DNA from: Turnera subulata
Lineage: Eukaryota; Streptophyta; Magnoliopsida; Malpighiales; Passifloraceae
Direction of reading: 5' to 3'
DNA: 64,000 nucleotides
NCBI GenBank assembly: GCA_028386065.3
Contig: JAKUCV010004736.1
Location: forward strand, 1 to 64,000
The notes below the pieces were generated by a model. It was not told where the DNA came from and did not search any database. It was given only the letters and a program-made list of their open reading frames with translations. Below, piece after piece: positions 11,480 through 24,662 of this stretch; position 1 is the first letter of the stretch, and the number at the start of each line of letters is the position of its first letter. The translations under genes and the position numbers were made by a program.

Positions 11480-12946
11480 CAACATTTGACCTTTTCTACA
11501 TATAAACCACCGCCTATCTTCGTCTCTCCCCCGCCAATGCTTTATACTTTTTTATGTACAAAGATATTTAGGGTATCCCATTCCCACCCCACCCAAATCC
11601 TGTTTTATTAGAACATGGCCCTACCAACCTCCTAACTCCACCACTAGCAATATGATACATATTCCATATGGATTTGCTCCTCCCCAGTTTAAACTGTTTT
11701 ATATCATATATGTCCGCAGGCCAAAGAAATGTCAACGTCAACAACTTTATAGTTGGGAAACTTAACTGTTCCAAATTCCGCATTGCCTGCGTGCGATGCA
11801 TGCATGGAGGACGTACTCAATCTAAAAGCTTAAAAATTTTTTGAATTAAAATTATAATTTTATTTTTATAAAAAGATAAAATAGCTGGCTACCGGTAGAA
11901 CAGGTAGCTATATGCCTGCTTTTGGTAGATACACCAACATCACAAAGTGTAGACCTTTATGGAGGAGTACATGCTATAAAATGTCCGTAAAGTATGTATT
12001 GCATCCAACTCCGAACACAAACAAATGGCGGCCCACAAACACCGAGTTTCTATTTAGTACCCTACGATATTATAGTTGAAAACAAGAACACTAATTATTT
12101 TTTTCCTTGCTTATTATGCTACAAATAGCCGGTAATTTCAGGTTTAAAAAAAAAGGCGGTAATTTAGAAAACTGGTACCAACGAAAGGTCATAACCCATA
12201 AAAATTGCTAATAATCATTAAATCCTTGGCAGCATATGCTTCTAATCTCATTAACATCAGCAACCATCCACCAGTAAATCGTGCACCATTGCAGCACCAA
12301 ATAGGAGACTACAAATAATTAACCAGATTGGGTTGGAATTTTACACGATGGAGAGAGAGGGAGGGAGTGTTGGCTTACCCAACAACTTAATCACCCTCCT
12401 TTTTTCTTTTTTTTTTTTTGTCTTGATCGCGTTGCCAATACCATGACACGAGCCCTAACGCCTCCACTGACACTTGACTTGTAGCAGAATCTTAGCGAAT
12501 TCAGACAGTTTTTTTTCAAGTTCTCGTGTGTAAATAACAATACTTATTGGATCATAGCATTTCTTTTGCTAGTTTACTCACGTGGTTGTTCTTTTGACGG
12601 CTAAATCGCCGGTATTTTTTTGTTTCTCTCCTTTTTTATGCTATTGAATCGCTAATGTAATTGTTAGTTTCTTGATTAGTTTCTTTTGAGGCTGAAAGTC
12701 CACGTGGTAGCTGAAAAAAAAAAAAGGAAAAGAAGGTACCATGTTGGGTGTAAAATACTTTTATACGCCAAGGAAATAAAGTAATCAAAATAAATTAAAG
12801 CTGTTACCTTATCCGGTGTAAAATACTTTTATACGCCAAGGTAATAAAATAATCAAAATAAATTAAAGCTGTTACCGGGAAAGGGAGTGTTCAGTTAAAA
12901 GACTCCTGACGTGTTGATCAAAAAAAGAAAAAAAAAGACTCCTGAC
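11480..12946. other. Intergenic region and distal promoter of the ROS1-like gene
   Basis: No gene is supported; the ORF 11568-11801 (-) has no recognisable content. It includes poly-A/T tracts, a purine run near 12345-12365 and the 68-bp tandem repeat described separately. Confidence 0.5.
12747..12876. repeat. 68-bp tandem duplication in the promoter
   Basis: Two copies (12747-12808 and 12815-12876, period 68) share the core acttttatacgccaagg and a following A/T-rich block, with about three mismatches. The second copy ends roughly 70 bp before the putative TATA box. Confidence 0.85.
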
Positions 12947-12947
12947 G

Positions 12948-12955
12948 TATATAAA
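12948..12955 (+). promoter_or_regulatory. Putative TATA box of the ROS1-like gene
   Basis: TATATAAA is followed by a CT-rich leader. It lies about 115 bp before the first inferred splice donor (13072) and about 760 bp before the start codon. No transcript evidence is available. Confidence 0.5.
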
Positions 12956-13071
12956 AAAAGGGCCATCCTCTGTTTGTTTCTCTTTCACCTATTTTCACTC
13001 GTTTTTTTTTTTTTGTTTTTCTTGTTATACAAGTGATTCGCACAGATCTCCGGCATTGACTCAATCGTCTG

Positions 13072-13564
13072 GTAAGCTTTGCTCTTGTAATTCTTTTTTT
13101 ATGTGACGATATCATTTTTGTTATATTAAGGGGAGAGAATAAAGTGGCATTAGCTATGGAGATTTGTGAGGGAGTCTGCGAGGTCTGTTGTTCTGCTATC
13201 CATATCCATATACCCAGAAACATCGGCTCTATTTTTACAGAAACTAAAGCAATTCGCGTGTGCGGGGGATTCGCTTGTGTTATCTTCTTCTCTTTTATAT
13301 TTTTTTTCCCCCCTTTTTTAGCTAAAAGAATTTCTGGGTATAGTTAGCAGCATAGTAAACAAAAGCCAGCGTGTGCTCCAGAGATCTGCCGCTAAAAAGA
13401 GGAATGTTGTATTGAGAGTATCGAGCAATTAGGTAAACAAGAGTGCTGCTGCTCGCCGACAAACTAGACAAAGTAGCTGCTTCAGTTAATTGCCAGTAAT
13501 TTCTCTTGCTTTGCAAACCTGTTCTCCAAATTTATGTTTAATTGCATGAATTTTCCTCTTGCAG
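13072..13564 (+). other. Inferred 5'-UTR intron of the ROS1-like gene
   Basis: The donor CTG|GTAAGC after a CT-rich leader pairs with the acceptor CTCTTGCAG|ACAG. Leader introns are common in this family. ORFs 12918-13223, 13144-13347 and 13322-13516 fall in or around the leader and intron and are not genes. Confidence 0.55.
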
Positions 13565-13636
13565 ACAGCTCTTTTTTAGAAACTGTGCCAAAGGAGAGGA
13601 TTTGCTTATAAAGACAACACCTGGGCACTCAGCATC

Positions 13637-13663
13637 ATGGGAAGGACAAGTTTAAAAGATTGA
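13637..13663 (+). CDS. Possible upstream ORF in the ROS1-like 5' leader
   Basis: An ATG 73 bp before the main start opens an eight-codon frame (MGRTSLKD) ending in TGA before the main ATG. If the leader is spliced as inferred, ribosomes would meet it first. Whether it is translated is unknown. Confidence 0.35.
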   Translation: MGRTSLKD

Positions 13664-13709
13664 AGACAGAAGGGAGACCTTAAATTTTACAGCAAGTTTC
13701 TGCTGCTGC

Positions 13710-16700
13710 ATGATGGATATAAGCAACCAGCAAGTAAAGGATTCACAAACTGGGGGTGTATGGAGCCCAAATACCCCAGTCAAACATGTGCCACCAAGAC
13801 CACCTGTGATCTACACCGCCAACTACACAAACAGACCAGAGAACCAGCTTAACCAACCAAATTGGTGGGCATCTGGGGGGTCTTCTTTTTTAACCCCAAC
13901 CCCGCAGGTACAAGGTAACAGAGAGACTCCTTGCTTTACTATTGGCAATTACAGTTTGGAAGAGGCAGCTTCATGCCCAAAAAATGTCAGCAGCGGCGGC
14001 AGTGACAGGGTTGAAATATGCGGAATGTTTAACCTCAATGCTCCCAGTTGCGGCAACGTGTCTTTTACATCCCTCCTGGCTCTTGCAAATGCGGCTGACA
14101 CCGAATCAAATGTATGTAGCAGTGGCAGTTACACGTCAGAACACCACTGTAAGTACAATGAGGTTATGCTTTGGGCTTTACTAATTTGGGTTCAATTGCT
14201 CACTTCGTCAAGTTCACAGTTCGCCACCCATTGTAAAATGGCATCCATCCACTGGAAATTACTCACAGGAAAACCTTGAGATGATTGAGCAGCTACCAGC
14301 ATTCTCACATCTGCAATAAGTACTGGAATGAACTCGCTTTTCACCAGTGACAACACAACCATAAGGGCAAATCTTTTCCTCCTTGCCTGTTCCTGCTAAT
14401 AAAAATCGATTCCAGTACTCGTATGTTGCTGTGTTATGGCTTTACTAACAGAAATTGACTCCAGGAGCACCAACGGCACTGAAGAGACCAAACCTCTTAG
14501 GGAAATCAAGTGTATAGACGTTCTATAGGCCAGAATTTATCAGACAACAATAATACAAAACCATTACTCCACAGTGCAAGTTAAACTCTCTTCTTTTTTT
14601 TTTTCTTTTTTTTTTGATACTAAGTCATTACAACCATTTCTAGACATGTCTGCTGTGCTCTAAGTTTATCAGGCTTTCGTTTGCTTCATTCCGTTTGGGA
14701 TAGAGTGGGAAACCATGTCCTCTAGTTTTGTTTCCTTCAGTTTGTAAACCAAATTCTCAAGTGACTACCCATCCTTGACAAAACAATGCTTTAACTCGTT
14801 AAGTCACAATTACATTAATGAGCTAGTATTCTTCGAACGAAATCCCCACTCCTGACAGAGCACCCTTATGATCTTTTGCAGGGAGAGCAGCAAATGCTTT
14901 TTCTTGCCAGAACCCCTACCAACTCACACCGGCTACATCAAATCAAGCAGTGAGACGAGAATGCAAACAGTCTGAAATGCAAAATTTATCGGAAAGACCT
15001 GGTCATGAAATGAATGAGCAGAACATAATTGCTGCCGCGGGAATTGATGCAGACAACCAACAGACTGGAAAACAACTCAAAAATTCGGTGACAGATCCAT
15101 CACTTCTAGTCATTTGCCCAGAAAGTAAGGAGATTGAAAATCCCGAGAAGGAAGGCAGCAATGCTGTTGACCTGAATAAAACACCACAGCAGAAACCAAG
15201 GAGAAAAAAGCACAGGCCCAAGGTAATCAGAGAAGACAAACCCAAGAGAACCGCGAAGACTGCTACTGCCAAAGAAAACCCAGGCAAGAGGAAATATGCG
15301 AGAAAGAAAGCAGTAAACACAGGCCCAACAACTCTCTCGGCAGAAGCCAATGGAGAATATAGTAATCCAGAAGTCCTGGAGCCAGTGACGCCAAATCCTG
15401 CTGCTGTGGAGAAAAACCCTACAGTTAAGAGGACCTACGCTCGGAAGAAACCACTGAATAGAGCAACTCCTCCGGCTGAAGCTACTGGAGAATTTATTGA
15501 TCTAAAAGTGCTTGAACATGGGAATAAGTCATGTAAGAGAGCCTTAAATTTTGGTATGGAAGGACATGGAGATAATAACACTAAATGCATGCCAACTACC
15601 TCAAAAAATCAATCAAAATCTACAGTGTATCTAAGTGATGGAGTAGAGGTGATGGTGGAAAACACTGAAACGGGAATTGCTTTTGACCTTACCTGTTCGC
15701 TGAAGAAGATGCTTCAAGCTTATATATCACTTCCAGAGAAGCAATTCTCACCAATAATTCCAAATGCCTCCAACTACAGCAATGATCCAACTTATGCTGG
15801 TGAAACACCAGGCAAGGAATTAAATGGGACAGCATATCCCAGTGAAATTCAACAGCAAAATGCCAGCAGCACAAACCTATTTGGAATCAACTACAATGCT
15901 TTAGAAGCATTCCGGTCATTGCCTGTTGTGCAATTTCCAACAATGTGCAAGAAGAGGAGAACAGAGAAGAGACAATTCTCAACATCATGCAGTACATCAT
16001 CCTTGGTGACAGCAAAAAACACAGAGATATTGGAAACACCATTTGCACCAACTGAATCCATAGGGAGGCCTTCCACTTCCACATTCAGTTGTTGGATTTC
16101 TTCTGACCATAATGCAAATGGCGTTCCAGAAAGATGCATAGAAGGACGAGAGCTCTGTTATAAACAGCAAGGCTTTGGCTTTAGCCAGACAGCAAGGTCA
16201 AGAAAGAAAAGGTCAAGAGACCCGACCAGGCTTTGGAACTTTGCTTCACTAACCACGACTGCAGGGAGTACAAACTGCTTAGCAACACAGGAGTCAGTAG
16301 TTTGTACTGAACAGCAGAATTCACGTAGACCTTGCACAAGCACTGAAGCAATATTCTCCGTGCATACAACAACTGTAGATAACAGAACTAGGGAAAGCAT
16401 TTCTCTCATGAATTATGGTCTGAATGAAATGCAACCACGAGGAAATTTGACCTTATGCAATCAGAATCAAATTCCATCTACATCACTAGGTGCTTTAACC
16501 AAAATTTCTGCTATATTGATCATTTTCTAGCAAACACTTAGTTTTCTGTCTCCCAGGATTTTTCCATTTTTTTCTGTGCTTTACGCTGTGTAAACTGATA
16601 CACTTCCGATTGCAGGTGCTTCTAAAAGAGCATTGGCACAAATGCATTCTGTTGATGCAATAGCTGAAGAATTGAAAGATATCTACATGGAAAGCTCTCA

Positions 16701-19700
16701 CACTGCATACAGAGAACAGAATGCTCTGGTTCTTTACCAAGGAAATGGCACCATTGTACCATTTGATGGTTCATCTATCAAGAAACGACGTCCAAGGCCA
16801 AAGGTCAACCTAGATGAAGAAACTAATAGAGTATGGAACCTCCTCTTGGCAAATATCAACAGTGAAGGCATAGATGGAACAGATGAAGAGAAGGTGAAGT
16901 GGTGGGAAGAAGAACGAAAAGTGTTCCATGGACGTGTTAGCTCATTCATAGCACGGATGCATCTTGTACAAGGTGCGCATGCAATTTTCCTAATTTTATT
17001 TAATAGTTTTAACACGGTGAATCTAATTATCTCGCTGAATGGAGCATAACATTGGCTCATGTATAATGATACCAACCATATGTTAGTAAGTTGCCTATAC
17101 CATGAATGGAGTCTCAGGAGTGGCATATTAATATGCAACTGGGAATTTCCAATGAGATGGAGGTGTCTTTCAAGGAAAGATATCATCTCTAGATGATCCA
17201 GTAATAGTATATGACAAACTTGAAGTTTTAAAACCCAAAACATAAAAGAAACCACAGTTTTAGAAATAGAGAATGGCATATATCATGGTACACAGAAAAC
17301 AATATGGATAAATACTTCAGAACCGGTAACACAAAAGAAAAATAGCATACAGTTAAGCAGTAAGGGAGAAAATGAATTATCCAAGCATTAAAGCAAACTG
17401 ATAGGGCTTTCATCTAGGAATTTAACAAATTCAGCCATTCTTAAATTCGCATTATACCAGAGCAATGCCATTTCTACAGGTGACAGACGCTTTTCTCCAT
17501 GGAAGGGATCAGTCGTAGACTCAGTTGTTGGAGTTTTTCTTACACAGAATGTCTCAGACCACCTGTCTAGGTAATATTGGCAGTCTTTCCAAGAAAATTT
17601 TTTATGAGATGTACTGAGACAAAATTTAAGTATCGTCTTATATTTATCCATTCATAATATGCAGCTCTGCATTTATGTCAATGGTATCACACTTTCCCCT
17701 AAAGCCACATAGCAATTGCATGTCCTGCTATCAAGAAGGGGCTAGTTCAGTGATTGTTGAACCAATAATCCACATACCTGAGCCTGAAGACACCGCAAAT
17801 GGGGACACATCAAATCAATCAACTTGTGACCAGAGTGCCATAACTATCCATGATATTGAACTTCAGGAAGAAAGAGAGGTTGTCAACAGCAATGAATCTT
17901 CTTGTAGATCCAGTACCAGCATTGTTTGCTCTGCAACTGGTTCATACTGTGGGTCAATGGCAAACATATCATCCTCGGAGCTCATGGAGTCGGGAAAGGT
18001 TTGCTATAGGGACGAAGGAACATTGAACGATGCACTTTCATCACAAAATTCAGCAATTTCATCTCAAAACTCTGCAGATTCACCAGTTGCTCAAATCGCT
18101 GACATAAAAGAATCATGCTCAGTGAGCAACTCAGAGGCAGAAACTATGATTGATGGATCAAGACATGAAAAATTGAATGATTCTACTTCTTTTATGGAGC
18201 TATTACAGAGGGTTGGATCTACTAGGCCATATGGAGCTTTTAGTGAGGAAAGTAGCTTCTTGCCATCTGCTTTTATTGCAGATTCTTCCAGTCAAGTTGC
18301 AGACGAAAATAAGCTTATCCATGGTGTCCAAGAGGCATCAAAATCTCCCATGGAAACTAATCAATTAAGCTGCAATATTCTCGAAGATAATCACGTGAGC
18401 TCCCGGTCCCAAAGCAAGCCAATTGAAGGCAATAAAGCCAATTATGAATCGCTTGCCAAGACACAGAACAAGCAAGTGTTGCAACACTTATGCTCATCAA
18501 ACCTTTCAAGAGAAACCATAGAAGTTTTACAAAGTATCAGTGTTAAGGAAAAGAACCTGCAAAATATAACACAATCCGACTTGCATGGTGATACTCAGAG
18601 TAAAAGCCTTGATGCGATAAAAGCAGCACTCAGAAAAGCTAAAAGTAGAAGGGTGGGAAAGGAGATAAGAGATGATGTTGACTGGGAAGCTGTCAGAAAA
18701 CAGGCAGAAGGAAATGGACAGAAAAGGGAAAGAACTGCAAACACAATGGACTCAGTGGACTGGGAAGCCGTAAGAAGTGCAGATGTCCACAAGATTGCCA
18801 ACACAATTAAAGATCGTGGGATGAATAATGTGCTTGCAGAACGAATAAAGGTGCAGAATATAACATTCCAGACAAAAAAGTTATTGAAATTTTAATTTCT
18901 CAACAAAGAAACATGCTCTTGGCTCGGTGCTAGTGACTGAAAATTCATGCAGGAATTCCTTAATCGGCTGGTTCAAGAACATGGAAGCATTGATCTTGAA
19001 TGGTTGAGAGACATTCCACCTGATAAAGCAAAGTAAGACCTTTGTAATAGAGTTTCTTTGAATTGTATTAAGACATAGAATCTGTGCTTAATATATAAAA
19101 AAATAAACGCTGAAAGAGAACATGTTTTATAGAGAATACCTACTAAGCATAAGGGGCTTGGGGCTGAAAAGTGTGGAGTGTGTACGACTTCTAACGCTTC
19201 ACCATCTAGCTTTTCCAGTAAGTTCCGTTACACCCTTGTCAGAAATAACTAAAATCTCAATCATGCCATAATAGAGCTCAAAAGCTTGTCTTTGAATCAC
19301 AGGTTGACACAAATGTTGGACGTATTGCTGTACGACTTGGTTGGGTACCCCTTCAGCCACTTCCTGAATCACTTCAGTTGCATCTTTTGGAGCTGTAAGT
19401 ATTCCTTACTATAGATGCTGCCAATCTGGACTATAGTATCACAGAAAATCATCGGCATCATTGGCATGCAGGTATCCTGTGCTGGAATCAATTCAAAAAT
19501 ATCTGTGGCCTCGACTCTGCAAACTTGACCAAAAAACATTGTAAGACGAATTCTACCTGAGATTAACAGCTTAGCTCTTGAACGGCCTTTTATGCAGAAT
19601 TTGTCCAGTATTCTTTTGTTGGTATAATTGATATATTTCAAAATGATTAAACAGATATGAGCTCCATTACCAAATGATCACATTCGGAAAGGTGCTTTTC

Positions 19701-22700
19701 TATTTTCGTATTTTAACCTGGCTGATACCATTCTGATTCATCAATTGATGGAGCTAAAAGGACACTCCTTTGAAAATTCTGCAGGTTTTTTGTACAAAAA
19801 GCAAACCAAATTGTAATGCATGTCCAATGAGAGGAGAATGCAGACATTTTGCAAGTGCATTTGCGAGGTTGGCACATAATACCTTCCAATTTTACCATAC
19901 AGTTCGCTGACTGCTTTGTAGTCAGCACCGTTGCACTATAACACAAGTTTTACATGTACATGCACTACCATCAAGAACACTATTCAGATGTTCATCATGA
20001 AAATTCAAGATGAAAATTTTGAAATGGGATCACCTACAAGCATTTGCTATAAATGTCTCTCGCTATGGATTTTGTATGCATGGATGATATAGATATTAGT
20101 AAGAAATAATTACTACCCGTTTCTTTGAACCTGAATATAAAATGGGCATCATCTACCTCGTCATTTTATTTAACGGACTTCAAAAGGTACAAAAGGGAAA
20201 AAATCACAATGCAAACTAACCCTTGATCCATGTCTGACTGCAGTGCAAGACTTTCCCTGCCAGGACCAGAAGAAAGTGGCATAACTAATGCAAATAAAAA
20301 CAGACCAATGGACAGAAACCCTGATGTGATGGCTGACCAATGGCTCCTTCCTATGGCCCATGCAATTGTGGAATTAGAAGAGAAGAACCAATCAGGAGAA
20401 AACCAGGTGTCAGCAGCAAAATCCAGAGTGAATGATTGTGTGCCTATCGTTGAAGAACCGTTATCCCCTGAACCAGACTGCACACAATTTACAGAAATAG
20501 ATATGGAGGATAATTTCTGTGAGGATCCTAATGAAATTCCAACCATCAAGCTTAACATTGAAGAGTTCACTCAGAACTTGCAAAACTATATGCAACAAAA
20601 TATGGAATTGCAAGAGGTTGAAATGTCAAAAGCCTTAGTTGCTTTGTCTGCAGAAGCTGCCTCAATCCCTACGCCTAAACTTAAGAACATGAGCAGACTG
20701 CGTACAGAGCATCAAGTGTAAGTGTTGCCTCCTTGAACATACTATTTTACTAATTTGAATCTAATAATATTTTGATTTTAATCAAAGTTGCCTAAAAGGC
20801 AAACTATGCATGCAAATTTAAACCTTTTTTTAGGGACAGGATGAAGAAAATCTTATATTTGTCATTTGTTCTAAAACTAAAGACAATTTGTCATAAACCA
20901 TAAAACTCAAAAATACGAGCTTGCAGAGTAACCCTGCCAAGGAAGAACATTATACTTGGAGATTAATGCTCTTTATTCAAGAACTGAACAGAATGGTTTT
21001 GACAAATTTAGCATTAGTCATTTTGTTCCTACATATACTAATTCTCTGTCTCATGCCATCAATACAGATATGAACTACCTGACTACCATCCTCTCTTGAA
21101 AGAGGTTAGTTCATACCTTAAGTTGCTAAAGGATAACTTCTGCTATTATAACCAGATTAGTTTCTTAACTTTTGTTATTATAACCAGATTAGTTTCTTAA
21201 TTTGTCCTTTTGCCTACAATTCAGTTGGATGTGCGTGAACCAGATGATCCATGCTCATACCTTCTGGCCATATGGACACCAGGCAAGTAAATAAGACAAC
21301 TAAACATGCTCTATTTCATTCTTTACAACATATTTAGCACTTCCCAATAGCCAAGGTGTTTACAACGGAAGCCTAAAAGTTCATCAGAAGTGGGCAATCA
21401 AACAAGCTAGCAGAAGATTTATAAGTGAGCTCCATGTGACAGATAAGCTAAATCCAAATCTTGCAGTTCATAGCTTGAAGGTTGCCAGCTGGCATCATAC
21501 TTAGTACAAAGTTTCGGGAAGCAATACTTTTAATAAGACTTCCATTTATCATAGAGGTGTCTGCATTGATGATCATCACTTATATTCATATGGATATGAA
21601 AAGCTCCCTAACAAAATGAAAGGAGCTGGAGAGCCTTCAGGGTGATCAACTTATTGAGTGGCATGTCCATACTCTCCTGACAGAGCGTAACATAAACGGC
21701 TCAGTCATGAGCGAGACAGAACCCGTCTCTCTCTTTCATGCAGTGGGATTGTTCAACATGGCCCACTTTCTAGGGCTTTTGGAACTATAACTGATAGAGG
21801 GAAAGTTTGAATGACCATGAGTGTTCTCACATAATCCTAGCTTTATCCTTTTTTCTAATGGCAGCCTGAAGCTCAGCCTGTTTATTCTAGCCACAGAGCC
21901 AATTCTACGCTCTTGGTTTGCTGTTACAGAGCTTTAAGTTGAACCTTTTTCTATTATAGTGATAAAAGCCTAAACAGTTCAAACATTTGGTTAACGGCAT
22001 AACCTTTCTACGCACATGCAAATAAATTTTGGAAAAAGGTATATACAGAAGTGACTTCTATCTGTGCTAGTTTCATGGTTTTCTAAATTAACTTCATCAC
22101 TTATGGAACTGATTGCATAGGCGAAATGCCAAACTCCATCCAACCCCCAGAAAGAAGTTGCGCTACACAGGATAACGGAAAATTGTGTGATGAAAAGACA
22201 TGTTTTTCATGCAATAGCATACGGGAAGCACAGTCGCAAACTGTCCGAGGGACACTATTGGTGAGAATACTACGTCATAATTATGTTCCATAACTACCAA
22301 TAGATTTGATGTACATGAAATATTAACATATAGTTATCATGCCATAAACAGATTCCATGCCGAACAGCAATGAGAGGGAGCTTTCCCCTAAATGGCACAT
22401 ATTTTCAAGTAAATGAGGTAAGGTTTACTCCAACAATCAGATTATTGGAATTTTTTGGGCACTTGAAGCATCATTTTAGCCTTTTTGGAGTTTAATATCA
22501 GTGACCAACTTTTATGCAGGTATTTGCTGACCACGAAACTAGTAAAAATCCAATTAATGTTCCCAGAGAGTGGATATGGAACTTACCAAGGAGAACTGTC
22601 TACTTTGGAACCTCCATACCAACAATATTTAAAGGTAAGACTCAATGCACTTTGAAAATAGCACGAAGTCAAACAATAGCATTGAACTGAGTTTTTGGGT

Positions 22701-24662
22701 CTCTACCAGGTTTAACAACAGAAGGTATCCAACAATGTTTCTGGAGAGGTAAGCAATGACAACGTTACTGTTTTTTTTTCAAAGTTGGCTGTATGATAGG
22801 GAAACTTAATCAGAAATGCAGTAATTTTGACTTCAAGAACACGTGAAACAAAAGCAAACTCCAGATTTTATAATAAAGCACATCTCAACTTCAATACGGT
22901 GCTTTCATTTAAGACATTAAGTGGGTCATCTTGAGAGTCACTAGCTTGATGTTCATCCAAGCCATTGGCCCTGGTTCCTACCCAAAATGCACACGTCACT
23001 GCCAAATAAGGAATAGTACTTATTGAAATACGTGTGATAACTTTCAACCCTAAGGTTATTACCCTGCATTCTGTAGTCTATTCGCAGAGCTAGAGACTAT
23101 CACCACGGCCTGCCCTTTGCCATGGAAAGCATAACTTTTTTAAAAAAATAGTCACCTCCCCTTGTAGTATATCACAACCCAGTGTCATAAGGCCTGGCCC
23201 AGTTTGGCTGTGGTTGAACCCAGTTAACTGGAAACTGGTCCTAAGTCAGGGTTAGAGAATTTCTTCTAAAATGACCGATTGAACCTGAAAACCATGATCA
23301 AAGTGTTTGACTACTAGTCTGGGTTTGATAACATTGTCACAACCAAATCAGTCTGATAAAGCCTCAGATCACGTGAGTATAAGATTTATAGGCTCAAAGC
23401 ATTATTAGGCTTTAAGACCTGACCGAAGATAAGGCATAAAACGTGAACCTAAAGAAAAGATGCTATCACAAAAGTGTTTTTTTTTTTTTTCTAGTGCTTC
23501 TTTTCTCTTTACAGTTGGAGATACTTTGTCCGCCTGTTTAGTTTTTTTACCTTATCGATGGTTGAACTTTTGAGCTAGCTAGAAGCTTCAAGGGATCTTG
23601 ATGAGTAAGAACCTTTAGAAGACCAAAGGAAAGAAAACAAAATCAACAGAAAGACTGAGAAAAACTGAAAGAGGATAACCCCTTTTCTAATTGTTTCTAA
23701 AATGTTCCTACATATTATAAGATAGAAGGGTTAAGATGATATCTCTACCAGCCGATACATAATCTGTATCTGTTGCACGTTTTGGCTTTACAGCTGGGAT
23801 CCACAAGCCTGAGACGCTCCAAGATACACAGTAGTGATTCAATAATACTAGCTTAACCCTAAGACACAACAGTTCAAATGAAAAGGCTCAAGTAAAATCA
23901 ACCTGAATATATTCTTGTTCAGTTCTTACTGAAGAAGTTTGGTTATCATCATCGTCCCTGGCTTGTAAGGCGTAACAGTTTTCCCTTTGGGAGAACGCAG
24001 AAGATTAAACAAACACAAGAAAGGCGTTACCTCACATGTTAAACCTGCAGTATTAGTAGATGGTAGGTTTGGGGTGTTTTAAGCAACTGCCCCAATGCTT
24101 AAGGAGGTTATGGCATTCTTAGCCTGCAGGCACAAGCCAGTATGTTTAAGAAGGGGAAATTGGATAGCTCTTCAAAGTGCATTATGTTTTCCTTAACCCA
24201 AGAGTTTGATGCCAGTGGTCTAAAAGCACTTAAATGGATGTTTGTGATCACACCTATATATAGGTGGATCTTTATCCTTGTCTAGAAGCACTTACATGGA
24301 TGTATATGATCTCGGCTATATATATATAGGTGGATCTTTATCCTGGTATAAGAGCACTTATCACGCATGTTTAATAACTGGCCAAAGAATATATAGAAGT
24401 TTTAAATTCTGTTTCCTCTATGTAATTAGACATGGTCATGATAGAGATATTTGAAAGCCAATCCACTGGGTGAATAGCTTAGGCTTCTTTGAATTGCAAG
24501 TTCATGTGGGTGAATAGCTTAAAATTCTTTTGAGTTGCAGGACATGTATGTGTCAGAGGGTTCGAGCGAAAGACGCGAGCACCTCGTCCTCTGATGGCCA
24601 GACTGCATTATCCAGCAAGCAAGCTAAACGGGAACAAAGGAAGAAATCCAGAAGAGAGCTAG
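13710..24662 (+). CDS. ROS1: 5-methylcytosine DNA glycosylase/lyase, DEMETER/ROS1 family (ROS1-like)
   Basis: It excises 5-methylcytosine and nicks the abasic site, starting base-excision DNA demethylation in the nucleus. Nineteen phase-consistent exons: 13710-14148, 14882-16489, 16616-16972, 17480-17570, 17665-18850, 18953-19032, 19133-19217, 19303-19394, 19472-19540, 19655-19691, 19785-19867, 20244-20717, 21068-21104, 21225-21282, 22121-22260, 22352-22417, 22520-22634, 22710-22748, 24541-24662. They total 5,178 nt, 1,725 aa. In order: a Lys/Arg-rich basic region (about 243-290) after DLNKTPQQKP; the glycosylase start (GDRRFSPWKGS, about 803); the HhH-GPD with Lys1266 in GLGLKS and Asp1284 in VDTN; four Fe-S cysteines 1351, 1358, 1361, 1367 (C-x6-C-x2-C-x5-C); permuted CXXC (1588-1600); RRM-like end. 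Two ATGs are in tandem at 13710/13713. Intron 14 has a GC donor. ROS1 rather than DME is favoured by an N-terminal LLALANAA-like motif; a DME-like or DML assignment is possible. No defect is seen. Confidence 0.95.
21283..22120 (+). other. GC-AG intron 14 of the ROS1-like gene
   Basis: The reading frame requires the join CCAG|GCAAGT ... ATAG|GCGAAATG, giving the conserved IWTPGE. No GT donor in this frame gives that sequence. GCAAGT is the standard context of the minor GC-donor class. At 838 bp the intron is longer than most in the gene. Confidence 0.85.
24225..24360. repeat. Short tandem repeats in the last ROS1-like intron
   Basis: Two full copies and the start of a third (from 24225, 24287 and 24353) share agcactta, atggatgt and a TATATAGGTGGATCTTTATCC block, period 62-66 bp. 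The host intron (22749-24540, 1.8 kb) is the longest in the gene and also has a poly-T tract near 23477. Nothing else is recognised in it. Confidence 0.75.
24468..24540 (+). repeat. 40-bp duplication of the splice-acceptor region before the last exon
   Basis: GGGTGAATAGCTT followed by a T-rich tract and an acceptor-like end occurs at 24468-24500 (ending TTGCAAG) and again at 24508-24540 (ending TTGCAG, the acceptor used in the model). The upstream copy could serve as a weak alternative acceptor, which would add 40 nt and shift the frame. Confidence 0.75.

Noticed and set aside
17388..17651. Reverse ORF over ROS1-like exon 4
   Set aside because: It is antisense to the exon encoding GDRRFSPWKGS, which is clearly conserved on the + strand.
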